From Empedobacter stercoris (GTDB lineage Bacteria > Bacteroidota > Bacteroidia > Flavobacteriales > Weeksellaceae): 64,000 nt of DNA. Below the pieces are notes generated by a model. The model made no database searches. It had not been told where the DNA came from and worked only from the letters and a program-made list of their open reading frames with translations. Shown here in pieces: positions 17,836 to 26,551 of this stretch (within the stretch, counting starts at the first letter, position 1; every line of letters starts with the position of its first letter). Made by a program: the position numbers and the translations under genes. The stretch is from assembly GCF_965137335.1 (NCBI RefSeq), contig NZ_CBCRZD010000011.1, one strand, 5' to 3'.

Positions 17836-17921
17836 AGGCTGTCTAAATTTTGACAGAAGATTTTTAACTGATTTATTTTCAATGTACAATCACTAAGTTA
17901 ATACCTTAGACAGCCTTTTTT
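17836..17921 (+). terminator. Long-loop inverted repeat after ahpC, probable terminator
   Basis: AGGCTGTCTAA (17836-17846) pairs perfectly with TTAGACAGCCT (17906-17916) across 59 nt and is followed by a T run. The 11-bp arms and wide spacing are unusual for a plain terminator. Confidence 0.6.
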
Positions 17922-17955
17922 ATATCCAATTTTTAACACTTTAAAAATTAAAAAA

Positions 17956-18273
17956 ATGTTTGCAGAATTAGAACAAGATAACTTAGCACAAGTAGTTGCT
18001 GATAACAATATCGTAATTGTACAATATGGTGCTGGATGGTGCGGAAACTGCCGTTTGGTAAAACCAAAATTCAAAAAATTAGCTGCTGAATACGAAGGTC
18101 AAGCAGAATTTTTATATGTTGATGCTGAGAAATTAGTAGAATCAAGAAAATTGGCTGAAGTTCCAAATTTACCAACTTTCGCTGTTTTCAAAGGAGGAGT
18201 TAATGTAGGACAAGTAACTGCGTCTAAAATTGATGCTGTAAAAGAATTGATCAATGAAGCTGCCGGTATTTAA
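17956..18273 (+). CDS. Thioredoxin-family protein with a CGNC active site
   Basis: A 105-residue cytosolic thioredoxin fold. The active site is WCGNC (Cys29 and Cys32) in place of the classical WCGPC, followed by RLVKPKFKKL. The cis-proline loop is PNLPTFAVF and the end is short. The Asn in the dithiol should shift the redox potential. Lying between ahpC and a DUF6952 gene, it is a good candidate reductant for the peroxiredoxin. The next gene starts inside its last codons, so the two are translationally coupled. Confidence 0.9.
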   Translation: MFAELEQDNLAQVVADNNIVIVQYGAGWCGNCRLVKPKFKKLAAEYEGQAEFLYVDAEKLVESRKLAEVPNLPTFAVFKGGVNVGQVTASKIDAVKELINEAAGI

Positions 18274-18505
18274 AAATTTAGCAAAAAACGTTTCGATTGA
18301 AGCAATGGAAACGGCTTTAGAAGTTTTAGAAGTTTATGCTGATTCTCCAGCGGTTAAAGAGCCAGAGCAAGAAGTAATCGGTGAAATGATTTCTAACATT
18401 TGTGGAGCAATGGAAATGAAACAAATGATGGAAGAAGAAGGAATGGACGAGCGTACTGCTGCCAATACTTTCATGCAACGTGTGATGGGTTCTATCGATA
18501 AATAA
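18254..18505 (+). CDS. DUF6952-type small protein
   Basis: An 83-residue acidic helical protein. MKLPVFKNL, then EVIGEMISN and FMQRVMGSI, match small proteins that follow thioredoxin genes in many flavobacteria (DUF6952, from memory). It overlaps the thioredoxin gene by 20 nt in another frame. The conserved order peroxiredoxin, thioredoxin, DUF6952 suggests a role in thiol-redox defence, but no activity is known. Contains one Cys and many Met residues. Confidence 0.78.
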   Translation: MKLPVFKNLAKNVSIEAMETALEVLEVYADSPAVKEPEQEVIGEMISNICGAMEMKQMMEEEGMDERTAANTFMQRVMGSIDK

Positions 18506-18524
18506 GATATTACACACTTTATAT

Positions 18525-18555
18525 AAAAAAAGGATTTCGAATGAAATCCTTTTTT
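18525..18555 (+). terminator. Terminator after the thioredoxin/DUF6952 genes
   Basis: GGATTTC and GAAATCC around a GAAT loop, extended by A7 on the left and T6 on the right. It also faces the minus-strand GLPGLI gene, which stops 10 nt further on. Confidence 0.85.
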
Positions 18556-18564
18556 GTTTTTTAA

Positions 18565-19281
18565 TTATTGTTTAAATAATTCATTAAATTTTCTCTCCTC
18601 CTCTTTCATCATTTCATCAAATTCTACTTGAGTTATCGATTTCCCACTCGTAGGTTTTTCTATTTTCAATCTTTCATTTAATTCAACCTTTGTTGCTAAA
18701 TAAATTTGTTTGTTTACGGAATTTTCTTCTTTATTCGTCAAAATTAATTTTAGAATAATTCCTGGTAATCCTTCATAATTAGAAGGTCCGTTTCTATAGT
18801 TTAGTTTTGGTGCATACCAAGCTTCAACAAATGAATTTTCTGAAACTTGTAAAGTTGCTTTTTTAACATCGAACCCTAAAATTTTATCTTTATCTTTTCC
18901 TAATATCCAATTTTTGGTTGTTATAGAATCTGTTATTAACATTTTTTTTCCGTTATAGTTAACTTGAGAAAGAGTTGATTTTTCAACTAAATTTTTATAA
19001 TAAATTCCTCCTGGTCCACTTATAAAGGAAATTGACACTCCTGATCTACCCTGAGAGTTATCAATTCTATCTATTCTTTGGAAAAGTGATTCTTTATCAG
19101 AGCTTAATAACTCAAAATACAATCTATTTTCGTTACTGTTTTTTAATCGTTCTTTGGAAACAGCATCTTTTGCATTTTCAATATCAAATTCATTTCTAAA
19201 TTCGTATTCTATTTGTAATTTTTCTTGACAAAATGTATTTACAAAACACAATAACATTACAAATGAAAGTATATTTTTCAT
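18565..19281 (-). CDS. GLPGLI family secreted protein
   Basis: A 238-residue exported protein with a signal peptide (MKNILSFVMLLCFVNTFCQ). The signature varies to EGLPGIILKL near residue 168, preceded by AWYAPKLNYRNGP. The ending KSITQVEFDEMMKEEERKF matches the acidic/basic tail of the paralogues. It is the last of three minus-strand genes (20343 to 18565) encoding exported proteins. Confidence 0.87.
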   Translation of the reverse strand: MKNILSFVMLLCFVNTFCQEKLQIEYEFRNEFDIENAKDAVSKERLKNSNENRLYFELLSSDKESLFQRIDRIDNSQGRSGVSISFISGPGGIYYKNLVEKSTLSQVNYNGKKMLITDSITTKNWILGKDKDKILGFDVKKATLQVSENSFVEAWYAPKLNYRNGPSNYEGLPGIILKLILTNKEENSVNKQIYLATKVELNERLKIEKPTSGKSITQVEFDEMMKEEERKFNELFKQ

Positions 19282-19330
19282 ATAGATTCATATTTTTTCT
19301 AATTTCTGTGGCTTTGAATAGTTAATTGAA

Positions 19331-20083
19331 TTATAAATTATTTTCCCATTCAAATTTCAGTTCAATATCATCTCTTTCTGGTTCTGGAAACTGAAAATTA
19401 CTATCTATTTTTCTTAATTTTTCTTTTATTCTTTCTGGTGTCGAAAATTTATATTTAGGATAAAACTTTATATCGTATTCTTTGTATTTTGGATTTTTAT
19501 AAAATTTTTTAAATTCATCTTCTTTTAATTTACTAAATTTTACTAATTCCCAAGAGTATCTATTAATATTTTCTTTTGCTTCTACAATAGCTCCAGGTAA
19601 TCCATTAAGTTTCCATGGACCTATACTAACAGGTATATCTAAAGTGTACCAAACTTCATAGTTTCGTCCTCTAAAATTTGATGTTGCTTTTTTTAAATTA
19701 AGATTATTTTTTATTTTTGTTTCATCAGTTAGAAGCCATTTTATTTTGGGTGTTTTTTCTTTAAATATCATCATCTCTATATCTATTTGATCTTGTGTCA
19801 AAGTTAATGAGTCTTTAAAATTGTTATAAATAACTATATCATCTATTATATCATCTCCTAACATTATCATATTATCATCCGTTGAATTTTCTGTTTTTAT
19901 ACCTTTTTTTAAAACAGTGTATACACTTTCTTTTGTTTTTGTATTATACTCTAAAATAGCATTATAACTAGAATATCCTACCATTGGCATATTATCACCA
20001 AATTTATATTCCAATTTATAAACCTGCCCAAATAAATTCGTATTTATTAAAGTTACTAAAATAACAATTAAAAAGTTCTTCAT
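19331..20083 (-). CDS. GLPGLI family secreted protein, divergent signature
   Basis: The frame opens at 20104 (MNTKQHK), but the ATG at 20083 gives a proper signal peptide, MKNFLIVILVTLINTNLFGQ, and a 250-residue protein. The signature is NGLPGAIVEA in place of GLPGLI, preceded by VWYTLDIPVSIGP. The tail is strongly charged (KFYKNPKYKEYDIKFYPKY). More distant from the other three copies, so it may have a different partner. Probably co-transcribed with the 71-residue secreted protein 24-45 nt upstream. Confidence 0.8.
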   Translation of the reverse strand: MKNFLIVILVTLINTNLFGQVYKLEYKFGDNMPMVGYSSYNAILEYNTKTKESVYTVLKKGIKTENSTDDNMIMLGDDIIDDIVIYNNFKDSLTLTQDQIDIEMMIFKEKTPKIKWLLTDETKIKNNLNLKKATSNFRGRNYEVWYTLDIPVSIGPWKLNGLPGAIVEAKENINRYSWELVKFSKLKEDEFKKFYKNPKYKEYDIKFYPKYKFSTPERIKEKLRKIDSNFQFPEPERDDIELKFEWENNL

Positions 20084-20127
20084 TTTATGTTGTTTTGTAT
20101 TCATTTTTTTTGATGCAATTTTTTTTA

Positions 20128-20343
20128 TTAAAATTGAGAAGCGTATTCTCTAGCTTTATTATTACAATCTGATTCAGAAGAAGCATATACAATAGTGTAC
20201 CCTACTAATTTACCATTTTTATAAACACTAATTTCGCAAGATCCAAAATCAGTTTTAACAATTTTTGTAAAATTCCCTGTTCCAGCGAATGCAGAAGATG
20301 CTCCTAATAAAGCAAAAGCTCCTAATAATAAAATTTTCTTCAT
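20128..20343 (-). CDS. Small secreted protein of unknown function (71 aa)
   Basis: Signal peptide MKKILLLGAFALLGASSAFA, leaving about 50 residues with two cysteines (in FGSCEISVY and ESDCNNKA) that could form one disulfide. The mature sequence has two short strands and a C-terminal helix. No known family recognised; short proteins of this build are common in Chryseobacterium-like bacteria. It is the first gene of a minus-strand set with two GLPGLI proteins. Confidence 0.75.
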   Translation of the reverse strand: MKKILLLGAFALLGASSAFAGTGNFTKIVKTDFGSCEISVYKNGKLVGYTIVYASSESDCNNKAREYASQF

Positions 20344-21021
20344 TTTTACTTAGTTTAATTTGTTAATCTTTACTAAACTAAATATTAATATTTATATAAT
20401 CAAATTTTAAGTACTTAATTATTAGAATGAAACATTTTTACATTAGAATTGTGATTTAATCAAACTCTATAACACCTTTTATGTAAAATAGGACTTAAAA
20501 TAAAAGAAGTCTATCAGAATATTTTGATAGACTTTTTTATTTGTTGTTCAGTTGCATAGTTGCATCTGCTTTTCTCTTTTTTTTAAAAATTTTGATTGCG
20601 ACTTTGACGAGCAATCAATTACTTATCCTGTAGGGCAAGTTCGTTATTTATTCAAAATACTGTAGTTTACGGAGGTTTTCTGAATCAAAAAACACACCTT
20701 GCTATATTTTATTTTCTTCGAAAAATTAATAAAAGTCTATCTTTTATACTACTTGCTTATTTCTATGAAATACTACTTTTAAAAATCAACTAACTATATT
20801 ACATATCAATAACTTACAACAATAATTACTACTTTATTTTAGTTGAATTAGTATTTTTATTTTGTAATCATTTGAATATCATAGGAATATAAAATGAATC
20901 TCGGTCTCCGTGATTCCGTCTTGCTATTCCTACTTTCATTTGGAATACTATTTTTTCATCTCAATTTCACAGTTTAAACTATCGATTTAAACTATTAATA
21001 ATTCATCGAAAATCACTTCCC
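20344..21021. other. ORF-poor region, 678 bp
   Basis: Contains one clear hairpin (20507-20538) and no frame that I can assign. The minus strand near 20560-20720 shows short coding-like pieces broken by several stops (for example QGVFFDSENLRKLQYFE before a stop), which could be an old gene remnant or chance. Near 20978-21000 TTTAAACTAT occurs twice as a direct repeat. It borders the truncated propeller gene, so it may be the scar of a deletion. Confidence 0.5.
20507..20538 (+). terminator. Orphan hairpin terminator
   Basis: AAGTCTATCA and TGATAGACTT (10 bp, 8-nt loop) followed by a T run on plus. The minus side is also T-rich, so it could end transcripts from the remnant at 21022-21258. No plus-strand gene lies upstream within 2 kb. 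Confidence 0.65.
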
Positions 21022-21258
21022 CTACATTATACTTTTTTCTAATTGAAAAGTTTCTAAATTCACAATTCCAATACTATTGCCATTTGATCCGTTTGCGCTG
21101 GAAATACTTGCATAGATTTTATTTGATACTTTGTCGTAAACAATATCATTTGCAGTTACATCAACTGTATATACGTTTAGTTGAGAAAAGCTACAAATAG
21201 ATGTAGAGATAAATAAAAAGGATAAATTTTTTTTTATAAGCAATTTTATCTTATACAA
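21022..21258 (-). pseudogene. Truncated N-terminus of a secreted beta-propeller-type protein
   Basis: 78 codons: a basic start and hydrophobic signal region (FLFISTSICSFSQ), then VDVTANDIVYDKVSNKIYAS and GNSIGIVNLETFQLEKS. This is one blade of the repeat found in long YncE-like propeller proteins of Bacteroidota, in which such blades recur many times. Here it stops after one blade. Downstream frames show no continuation, so it is most likely the 5' stub of a deleted gene. Confidence 0.62.
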
Positions 21259-21310
21259 TTAGTTGTTTTTAATTACTTCCAAATATATACTAAATAACTA
21301 ATCATTTAAC

Positions 21311-21335
21311 AAAAAAAGCAGTTATTCAACTGCTT
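21311..21335 (-). terminator. Terminator overlapping the 3' end of the 21322-22143 gene
   Basis: AAGCAGTT and AACTGCTT form an 8-bp stem with an ATTC loop, followed on minus by T7. The stem includes the last codons and the stop codon of the gene. Confidence 0.75.
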
Positions 21336-22143
21336 CTTCTACTTCTTCATTCATATTATTTTCTAATTCACTTAAAGCTAAATTTAATGAAATCTCCGTG
21401 CAATACTTTGAACCTAAATCCAATCCTTTTTGAAGAAATTCTTCAGCTTTTTCTTTCTCGCCCGTAAAATAATAATAGTTATAAAACAATCCGTATCCAT
21501 CTGGGTTTCCTAAATCAAGTACGCGTTGTGCCAATTGCTCTAACTCTTTATTGGGTTCCAATTTCAACTCTTCTGTAGCTGATAAAGTCTCAAAAATACC
21601 ACCTGATTGTTCAGCAAATTTATACGCAAATACTATTTTACAACTTTCGTCAAAACCATCTTTACAAAGTTTAGCATTTGCTGTTTCGTTTTCTTTTAAC
21701 TTTCGATTCAAACCTTCTTCATCAAAATCAAACAAATAACTTGCATTATTTTTAAAATTAATGTCATAATTTTGAGCCATCCAACCTGCTCGTTGTGCTA
21801 ATTTAGCCTCTGTTTGCGGTTTATTTTCGAAAGATTTTAGATTAGATTTGTATACTTTTTTATCAACCCAATCTGAAATTCCTTTTAATTGATTCTTTTC
21901 TTTTTTGAAGATAAAAACTGTTTTCTCTACAAAAATCACTACTGAATCGTTGCGCTCAAAAAATTCGTACCCTTCTTCGTCAAATTCAGTGATTGTTACT
22001 TTTCCTTTTCCATCAAATTTTAATGGATTGTATAATTCATCCTTTGACTTTGTTGTAAAAACACCTTCTAATGTATTGGTAACTTGTTGAGCAAAAAGAG
22101 TTGACACTGCAAAAAGAGCTGTCAAAAGAAATATCTTTTTCAT
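21322..22143 (-). CDS. Secreted protein of unknown function with a TPR/Sel1-like end
   Basis: A 273-residue exported protein (signal MKKIFLLTALFAVSTLFAQ). Residues about 20-110 look beta-rich (LKFDGKGKVTITEFDEEGYEF), while about 145-265 are helical, with LGNPDGYGLFYNYYYF and AEEFLQKGLDLGSKYC resembling paired TPR/Sel1 helices. The C-terminus is very acidic. Two cysteines near 158-167 could pair. No enzyme motif seen and the neighbours do not suggest a role. Confidence 0.72.
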   Translation of the reverse strand: MKKIFLLTALFAVSTLFAQQVTNTLEGVFTTKSKDELYNPLKFDGKGKVTITEFDEEGYEFFERNDSVVIFVEKTVFIFKKEKNQLKGISDWVDKKVYKSNLKSFENKPQTEAKLAQRAGWMAQNYDINFKNNASYLFDFDEEGLNRKLKENETANAKLCKDGFDESCKIVFAYKFAEQSGGIFETLSATEELKLEPNKELEQLAQRVLDLGNPDGYGLFYNYYYFTGEKEKAEEFLQKGLDLGSKYCTEISLNLALSELENNMNEEVEEAVE

Positions 22144-22223
22144 TTATAAAATTCTCAAAATTAATAATTGAGTCAAAAATAAAGTTTTTAAATTTTAGAA
22201 AACTCACTAATTATAGTTAAAAT

Positions 22224-22253
22224 AAAAAAAGTAGCCCTAAAATAGAGCGACTT
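22224..22253 (-). terminator. Terminator of the RND efflux operon
   Basis: A 10-bp imperfect stem on minus (AAGTCGCTCT with AGGGCTACTT, one mismatch and one G-U pair) followed by T7, about 30 nt after the pump gene. Confidence 0.55.
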
Positions 22254-22279
22254 CAATTATTAAATATCGAATTGAATGG

Positions 22280-25200
22280 TTATTCTTCCCATTCTTCTTT
22301 TATTTGGCGTGATTGATAATCAGCAACCATTTCTGCTTCATAATCAATTTTTTCTCCTTTTGAGAATCGTCTTATTGCACTATCAAATAAGGAGTAAACT
22401 ACTGGTACAATGATTAATGTAAGGAATAATGACGAAACTAATCCACCAATAATTACCCATGCTAATCCGTTATTCATCTCTGCTCCTGCCCCTTCTGCTA
22501 AAGCGATTGGAATCATACCAAACACCATGGCAATGGTTGTCATTAAAATTGGACGAAGACGCGCATGATTGGCTTGTACCAATGCATCATGAGTTGTTTC
22601 TCCTGCTTCTTTCCTATGGTTTGTAAAATCGACCAATAAAATAGCATTCTTACACACTAAACCGATTAACATAATCATTCCGAGAATCGTAAAAATATTC
22701 AACGAATTATTCGTTAAAGCTAAAATCAAGAAAACTCCGATTAATGATAATGGAATAGAGAATAATACTACAAATGGATAAACAAATGAGTCGTACAAGG
22801 CTACCATGACCAAATAAACTAAAATAATTGCAGCCAATAATGCGTAACCTAATGTACCAAAACCTTCGTCTTGCATTTCTTTGTCTCCACCCCAAACATA
22901 TGAAACTCCTGTAGGTCGTTTGTTATCTATTTTGTTTAATTTTTCTGTAAATTCATTTATAATATCGCCTGAAGTACGACCAACAGCCTGAGATTGAACT
23001 GTAACAGAAGGTGTTTTATCACGACGTTCTAAGAAACTTGGTCCAGAACTTTGCGTCACTGTTGCAAATTGATCCAAACGAATTTGTTGACCTTTATCAT
23101 TCACAAAAATCAAACTACGAACATCATCAATATTCGAACGATTGAAATCATTGTATTGAATATTAATGTCATATTCGTATTCACCTGCTCTAAATTTACC
23201 ATCGGTATTTCCAGAAAAAGCCGTTTGCATGGTTAATCCAACCGTTTGCAAATTCAATCCTAATAAAGCCATTTTATCGCGGTCAACTTGGACATTAATT
23301 TCAGGATTTCCAGTTTCAGTTGTTAATTTCACTTCCGAAGAACCTTTGATTTGTTCTAATTCTTGTTTGGCTAATTCGGCAAATATCATTGCACTTTCTA
23401 CATTAGATCCTGTGACCACCAAAGCAATAGGCGCTTCTTCTGCACTAACAATACCTACTGGAACGGTTTTTACTTTTACTCCAACCAATTCTTTTTCTAA
23501 TTCACGCTTTATTTTTGCAGCATAAATAAACGAATTGTCTTCACGTTCTGATTTATCATTCAAAATAACATCAATTTCCGCTTTGTAAGCTGTTGCTTGT
23601 GCTGCTCCGAACCCTTCAGAACTTTGACCAACAGTTGTAATCATATCGACTACTTCTTTTTTATTGCGTAAAAATTTCTCCGCTTTTTGCGTAACAAAAT
23701 TTGATTCTTCGATTGTTGCATCTTTAGGTAATTCCATTTGAACCAAGAATTCTCCTTTATCCGTTTTAGGAAAAAACTCATTCCCAACATATTTTCCTCC
23801 AATTAAAACGCCAACAACTGCAAACAAAACAACAAAAACTCCAACAAAAACTCCAATACGTCGAGTAGTCGTTTTAAGACACCACTCTAACATATCTGAA
23901 ATGAAGTGTGTAAATTTTGTTAACTGTTTTTCGAACCAAAGAATAAATTTTTCGAAAATATTTTTTCCTGTAATATGCTCTAATTTTCCGAAACGAGAAG
24001 ACAACCAAGGGACAATTGTAAATGACGATAACAAGGATAATAAGGTTGCTATAACAACTGTCACACAAAATTGTGCAATAATATTCGCTACCAAACCTGT
24101 ACTCATCGCAATTGGTAAGAATACAACTACAATGACCAATGTAATGGCTGTTACTGTAAATCCGATTTCTTTTGAACCATCATAAGATGCTCTAATCTTC
24201 GATTTTCCCATTTCCATGTGACGGTAAATATTCTCTAAAACAACAATGGCATCATCCACCAAAATCCCTACAACAAGTGATAAACCAAGTAAAGACATCA
24301 AGTTTAGCGTATATCCCATCAAGTACATTCCGATAAACGTTGCAATTAACGAAGCTGGAATAGAAACCATTACAATAAAGGCATTTCGAATACTATGTAA
24401 AAACAAAAGCATTACAACTGCAACCAAAACAACTGCTAAAAGCAAATCGAAAATAACATGATTTGCAGCTGCTAATGTAAAGTCAGAAGTATCATTTACA
24501 ATCTGAATTTTCAATCCTTCTTTCTTATAATCTGTTTCAACTTTTTGGATCGTCTCCTTCATTAATTCAGAAACCGCAACTGCATTTGCGTCAGACTGTT
24601 TTACAACCTGTACAATAATCGCTGAACTTTGATTAACGCGTGCTATTTTCTCAACTTCTTTTTGAGAATCTTGTACAAAAGCAACTTCTGATAAACGAAC
24701 TTGAATTCCATTATTCGAAGAAATAACTAAATTATTTAATTCTTCTACCGATTTATATTTACCAGAAAGACGGATAATCGTTGAGTTTTCGCGTGTTTTT
24801 ACACTTCCTGTTGGAAAATCTAAATTAGATGTCAAAATTGCTTGTTGAATTTGAGGTACAGATAAACCATAACCTTTCAATTTCAAAGGATCTAAACTGA
24901 CTTGAATTTCACGTTCTTGACCACCAATCAAATTTATTTGTGCGACACCTGTCACACGAGACAAAACTGGTTCTATTTTTTTATCTAATAAATCGTACAA
25001 ATCTTTTTCTGTCAACTTATCAGATGTCACACCGGCAGTAATAATCGGTAAATCACTTAACGAGAATTTCGTCAAAGAAGGTGGATCAACATCGTCTGGT
25101 AAATCTTTTTCGATTGCATTAATCTTACGTTGCGCATCATTCAATGCTAAATCTGCATTCGCGTCAGAATTTAACGTTACCATTACAACTGATAAACTTT

Positions 25201-25456
25201 CGTAGGATTTCGATTCTACTTTTTTTACATTTTCTAAGGCTGCAACAGCATCCTCTATCTTTTTGGTAACAGAGTTTTCAACTTCGTTTGGAGAAGCTCC
25301 AGGATAAATTGTTGAAATTGTTACGACATTCGTTTCAAATTTTGGGATTAATTCGTATCCCATCTGTGTGTAACTAAACAATCCTCCCAAGGTCAAAATC
25401 GTGAATAACACGATAATCATTGTGGGACGTTTAATTGATATTTCTGCTATTTTCAT
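22280..25456 (-). CDS. RND multidrug efflux transporter, HAE1/AcrB-like inner-membrane pump
   Basis: A 1058-residue proton-driven exporter. It has the usual 12-helix plan with two large periplasmic loops (about residues 30-330 and 555-860). The proton relay is intact: GILVDDAIVVLENI carries the Asp-Asp pair in helix 4 (about 400) and GLVCKNAILLVDF the lysine in helix 10. The PGASPNEVE start of the first loop is typical. It is the last gene of the tetR, tolC-like, MFP, RND operon and would form the tripartite pump with the two gene products before it. Substrates cannot be told from sequence. Confidence 0.93.
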   Translation of the reverse strand: MKIAEISIKRPTMIIVLFTILTLGGLFSYTQMGYELIPKFETNVVTISTIYPGASPNEVENSVTKKIEDAVAALENVKKVESKSYESLSVVMVTLNSDANADLALNDAQRKINAIEKDLPDDVDPPSLTKFSLSDLPIITAGVTSDKLTEKDLYDLLDKKIEPVLSRVTGVAQINLIGGQEREIQVSLDPLKLKGYGLSVPQIQQAILTSNLDFPTGSVKTRENSTIIRLSGKYKSVEELNNLVISSNNGIQVRLSEVAFVQDSQKEVEKIARVNQSSAIIVQVVKQSDANAVAVSELMKETIQKVETDYKKEGLKIQIVNDTSDFTLAAANHVIFDLLLAVVLVAVVMLLFLHSIRNAFIVMVSIPASLIATFIGMYLMGYTLNLMSLLGLSLVVGILVDDAIVVLENIYRHMEMGKSKIRASYDGSKEIGFTVTAITLVIVVVFLPIAMSTGLVANIIAQFCVTVVIATLLSLLSSFTIVPWLSSRFGKLEHITGKNIFEKFILWFEKQLTKFTHFISDMLEWCLKTTTRRIGVFVGVFVVLFAVVGVLIGGKYVGNEFFPKTDKGEFLVQMELPKDATIEESNFVTQKAEKFLRNKKEVVDMITTVGQSSEGFGAAQATAYKAEIDVILNDKSEREDNSFIYAAKIKRELEKELVGVKVKTVPVGIVSAEEAPIALVVTGSNVESAMIFAELAKQELEQIKGSSEVKLTTETGNPEINVQVDRDKMALLGLNLQTVGLTMQTAFSGNTDGKFRAGEYEYDINIQYNDFNRSNIDDVRSLIFVNDKGQQIRLDQFATVTQSSGPSFLERRDKTPSVTVQSQAVGRTSGDIINEFTEKLNKIDNKRPTGVSYVWGGDKEMQDEGFGTLGYALLAAIILVYLVMVALYDSFVYPFVVLFSIPLSLIGVFLILALTNNSLNIFTILGMIMLIGLVCKNAILLVDFTNHRKEAGETTHDALVQANHARLRPILMTTIAMVFGMIPIALAEGAGAEMNNGLAWVIIGGLVSSLFLTLIIVPVVYSLFDSAIRRFSKGEKIDYEAEMVADYQSRQIKEEWEE

Positions 25457-25468
25457 TGAAAAATTATC

Positions 25469-26539
25469 TTACTTTACAACTTTCACTTTCGTTCCATCTT
25501 TCAGATTAATCTGACCACTTGTCACAATTTCAGCTCCTTCTTTTACTCCACTGATAATTTCAACTTCGGTTCCTACCGTTTTTCCAATGACAACTTTCGT
25601 TAGTTTTGCGATATTATTTTCAACGACAAAAACTTGTCCAGAACTAATCCCATTTACAAAAGCATTGGCTGGGATAACCAAAACATTTTTCCCTGCATTA
25701 ACATCATCTTTTGTGGAAAAAATTGCTGTTCCATACATACCAGCTTTTAATCCCGAATTATTCGAAACTTGAATTTCTACTGGAAAATTTAACGAAGCAT
25801 CTGCTTTAGGCGCAATAAAAGAAATTTTTCCTGCAAATTCTTGATCTGGAAAAACACTTGCTAACACTTTGATTGTTTGACCAACTTTTAAATTCACAAC
25901 TTCAGCTTCTGTAACTGTAACTTGTAATTTTAATTTTGATACATTTACAATATCAAACATTTGTGAACCTGGTGCTACAACAGAACCTGGTTCGATGTAA
26001 CGTTTATTAATTACACCAGAAATTGTTGCTTTTACATTGGTATCGCGCACACGTAAATTTTGAGCAGAAACAGCTGCTCTCGCATTTTTTAATTGTAAAC
26101 GCGAGTGATCCAATTGTTGCTTTGTTACTCCGCCTGTTTTGTATGCATTTTCGTAACGCTCATTGTCCACTATAGCATTTTGTAAATTATTTTGTGCTTG
26201 TGTCACATCAACTTCAATTGCATCTTTTTTAATTGTTGCCAATGTTTGTCCAACAGAAACATAGCTCCCCTCATCAACCAAAACACGCACAATTCGTCCT
26301 GAAATTTCAGACGGGAAACTCATTTCTTGAAACGGTGCAAATGTTCCGTTTGATGTATAATCTGTATTCAAGCTTTCGTATTTCGCTTTGACAGTATTCA
26401 CCACCACCTCATCGGCACTTTCATTTACAATCGCAACCTCTTCTTCTTGCTTCGCTTTGTTATTTTTGATGATGTAAACTGCTCCTCCAATCAAGCCAGC
26501 AGCAATTAATATATAAAGTAAAGTTTTTACTGATTTCAT
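25469..26539 (-). CDS. RND efflux membrane fusion protein (periplasmic adaptor)
   Basis: A 356-residue HlyD/AcrA-type adaptor with an N-terminal membrane anchor (residues 7-25). It has the lipoyl half-motif GRIVRVLVDEGSYVSVGQTLATI near 80-110, a short alpha-hairpin (about 112-165), the second lipoyl half ATISGVINKRYIEPGSVV and a beta-barrel with GMYGTAIFS. It links the pump to the TolC-like channel. Twelve nt separate it from the pump gene and twelve from the channel gene. Confidence 0.93.
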   Translation of the reverse strand: MKSVKTLLYILIAAGLIGGAVYIIKNNKAKQEEEVAIVNESADEVVVNTVKAKYESLNTDYTSNGTFAPFQEMSFPSEISGRIVRVLVDEGSYVSVGQTLATIKKDAIEVDVTQAQNNLQNAIVDNERYENAYKTGGVTKQQLDHSRLQLKNARAAVSAQNLRVRDTNVKATISGVINKRYIEPGSVVAPGSQMFDIVNVSKLKLQVTVTEAEVVNLKVGQTIKVLASVFPDQEFAGKISFIAPKADASLNFPVEIQVSNNSGLKAGMYGTAIFSTKDDVNAGKNVLVIPANAFVNGISSGQVFVVENNIAKLTKVVIGKTVGTEVEIISGVKEGAEIVTSGQINLKDGTKVKVVK

Positions 26540-26551
26540 AAATCGGTTCTA

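Noticed and set aside
17836..17921. Insertion sequence or MITE
   Set aside because: Only one copy is visible in the window and no target duplication was found; kept as terminator with a note.
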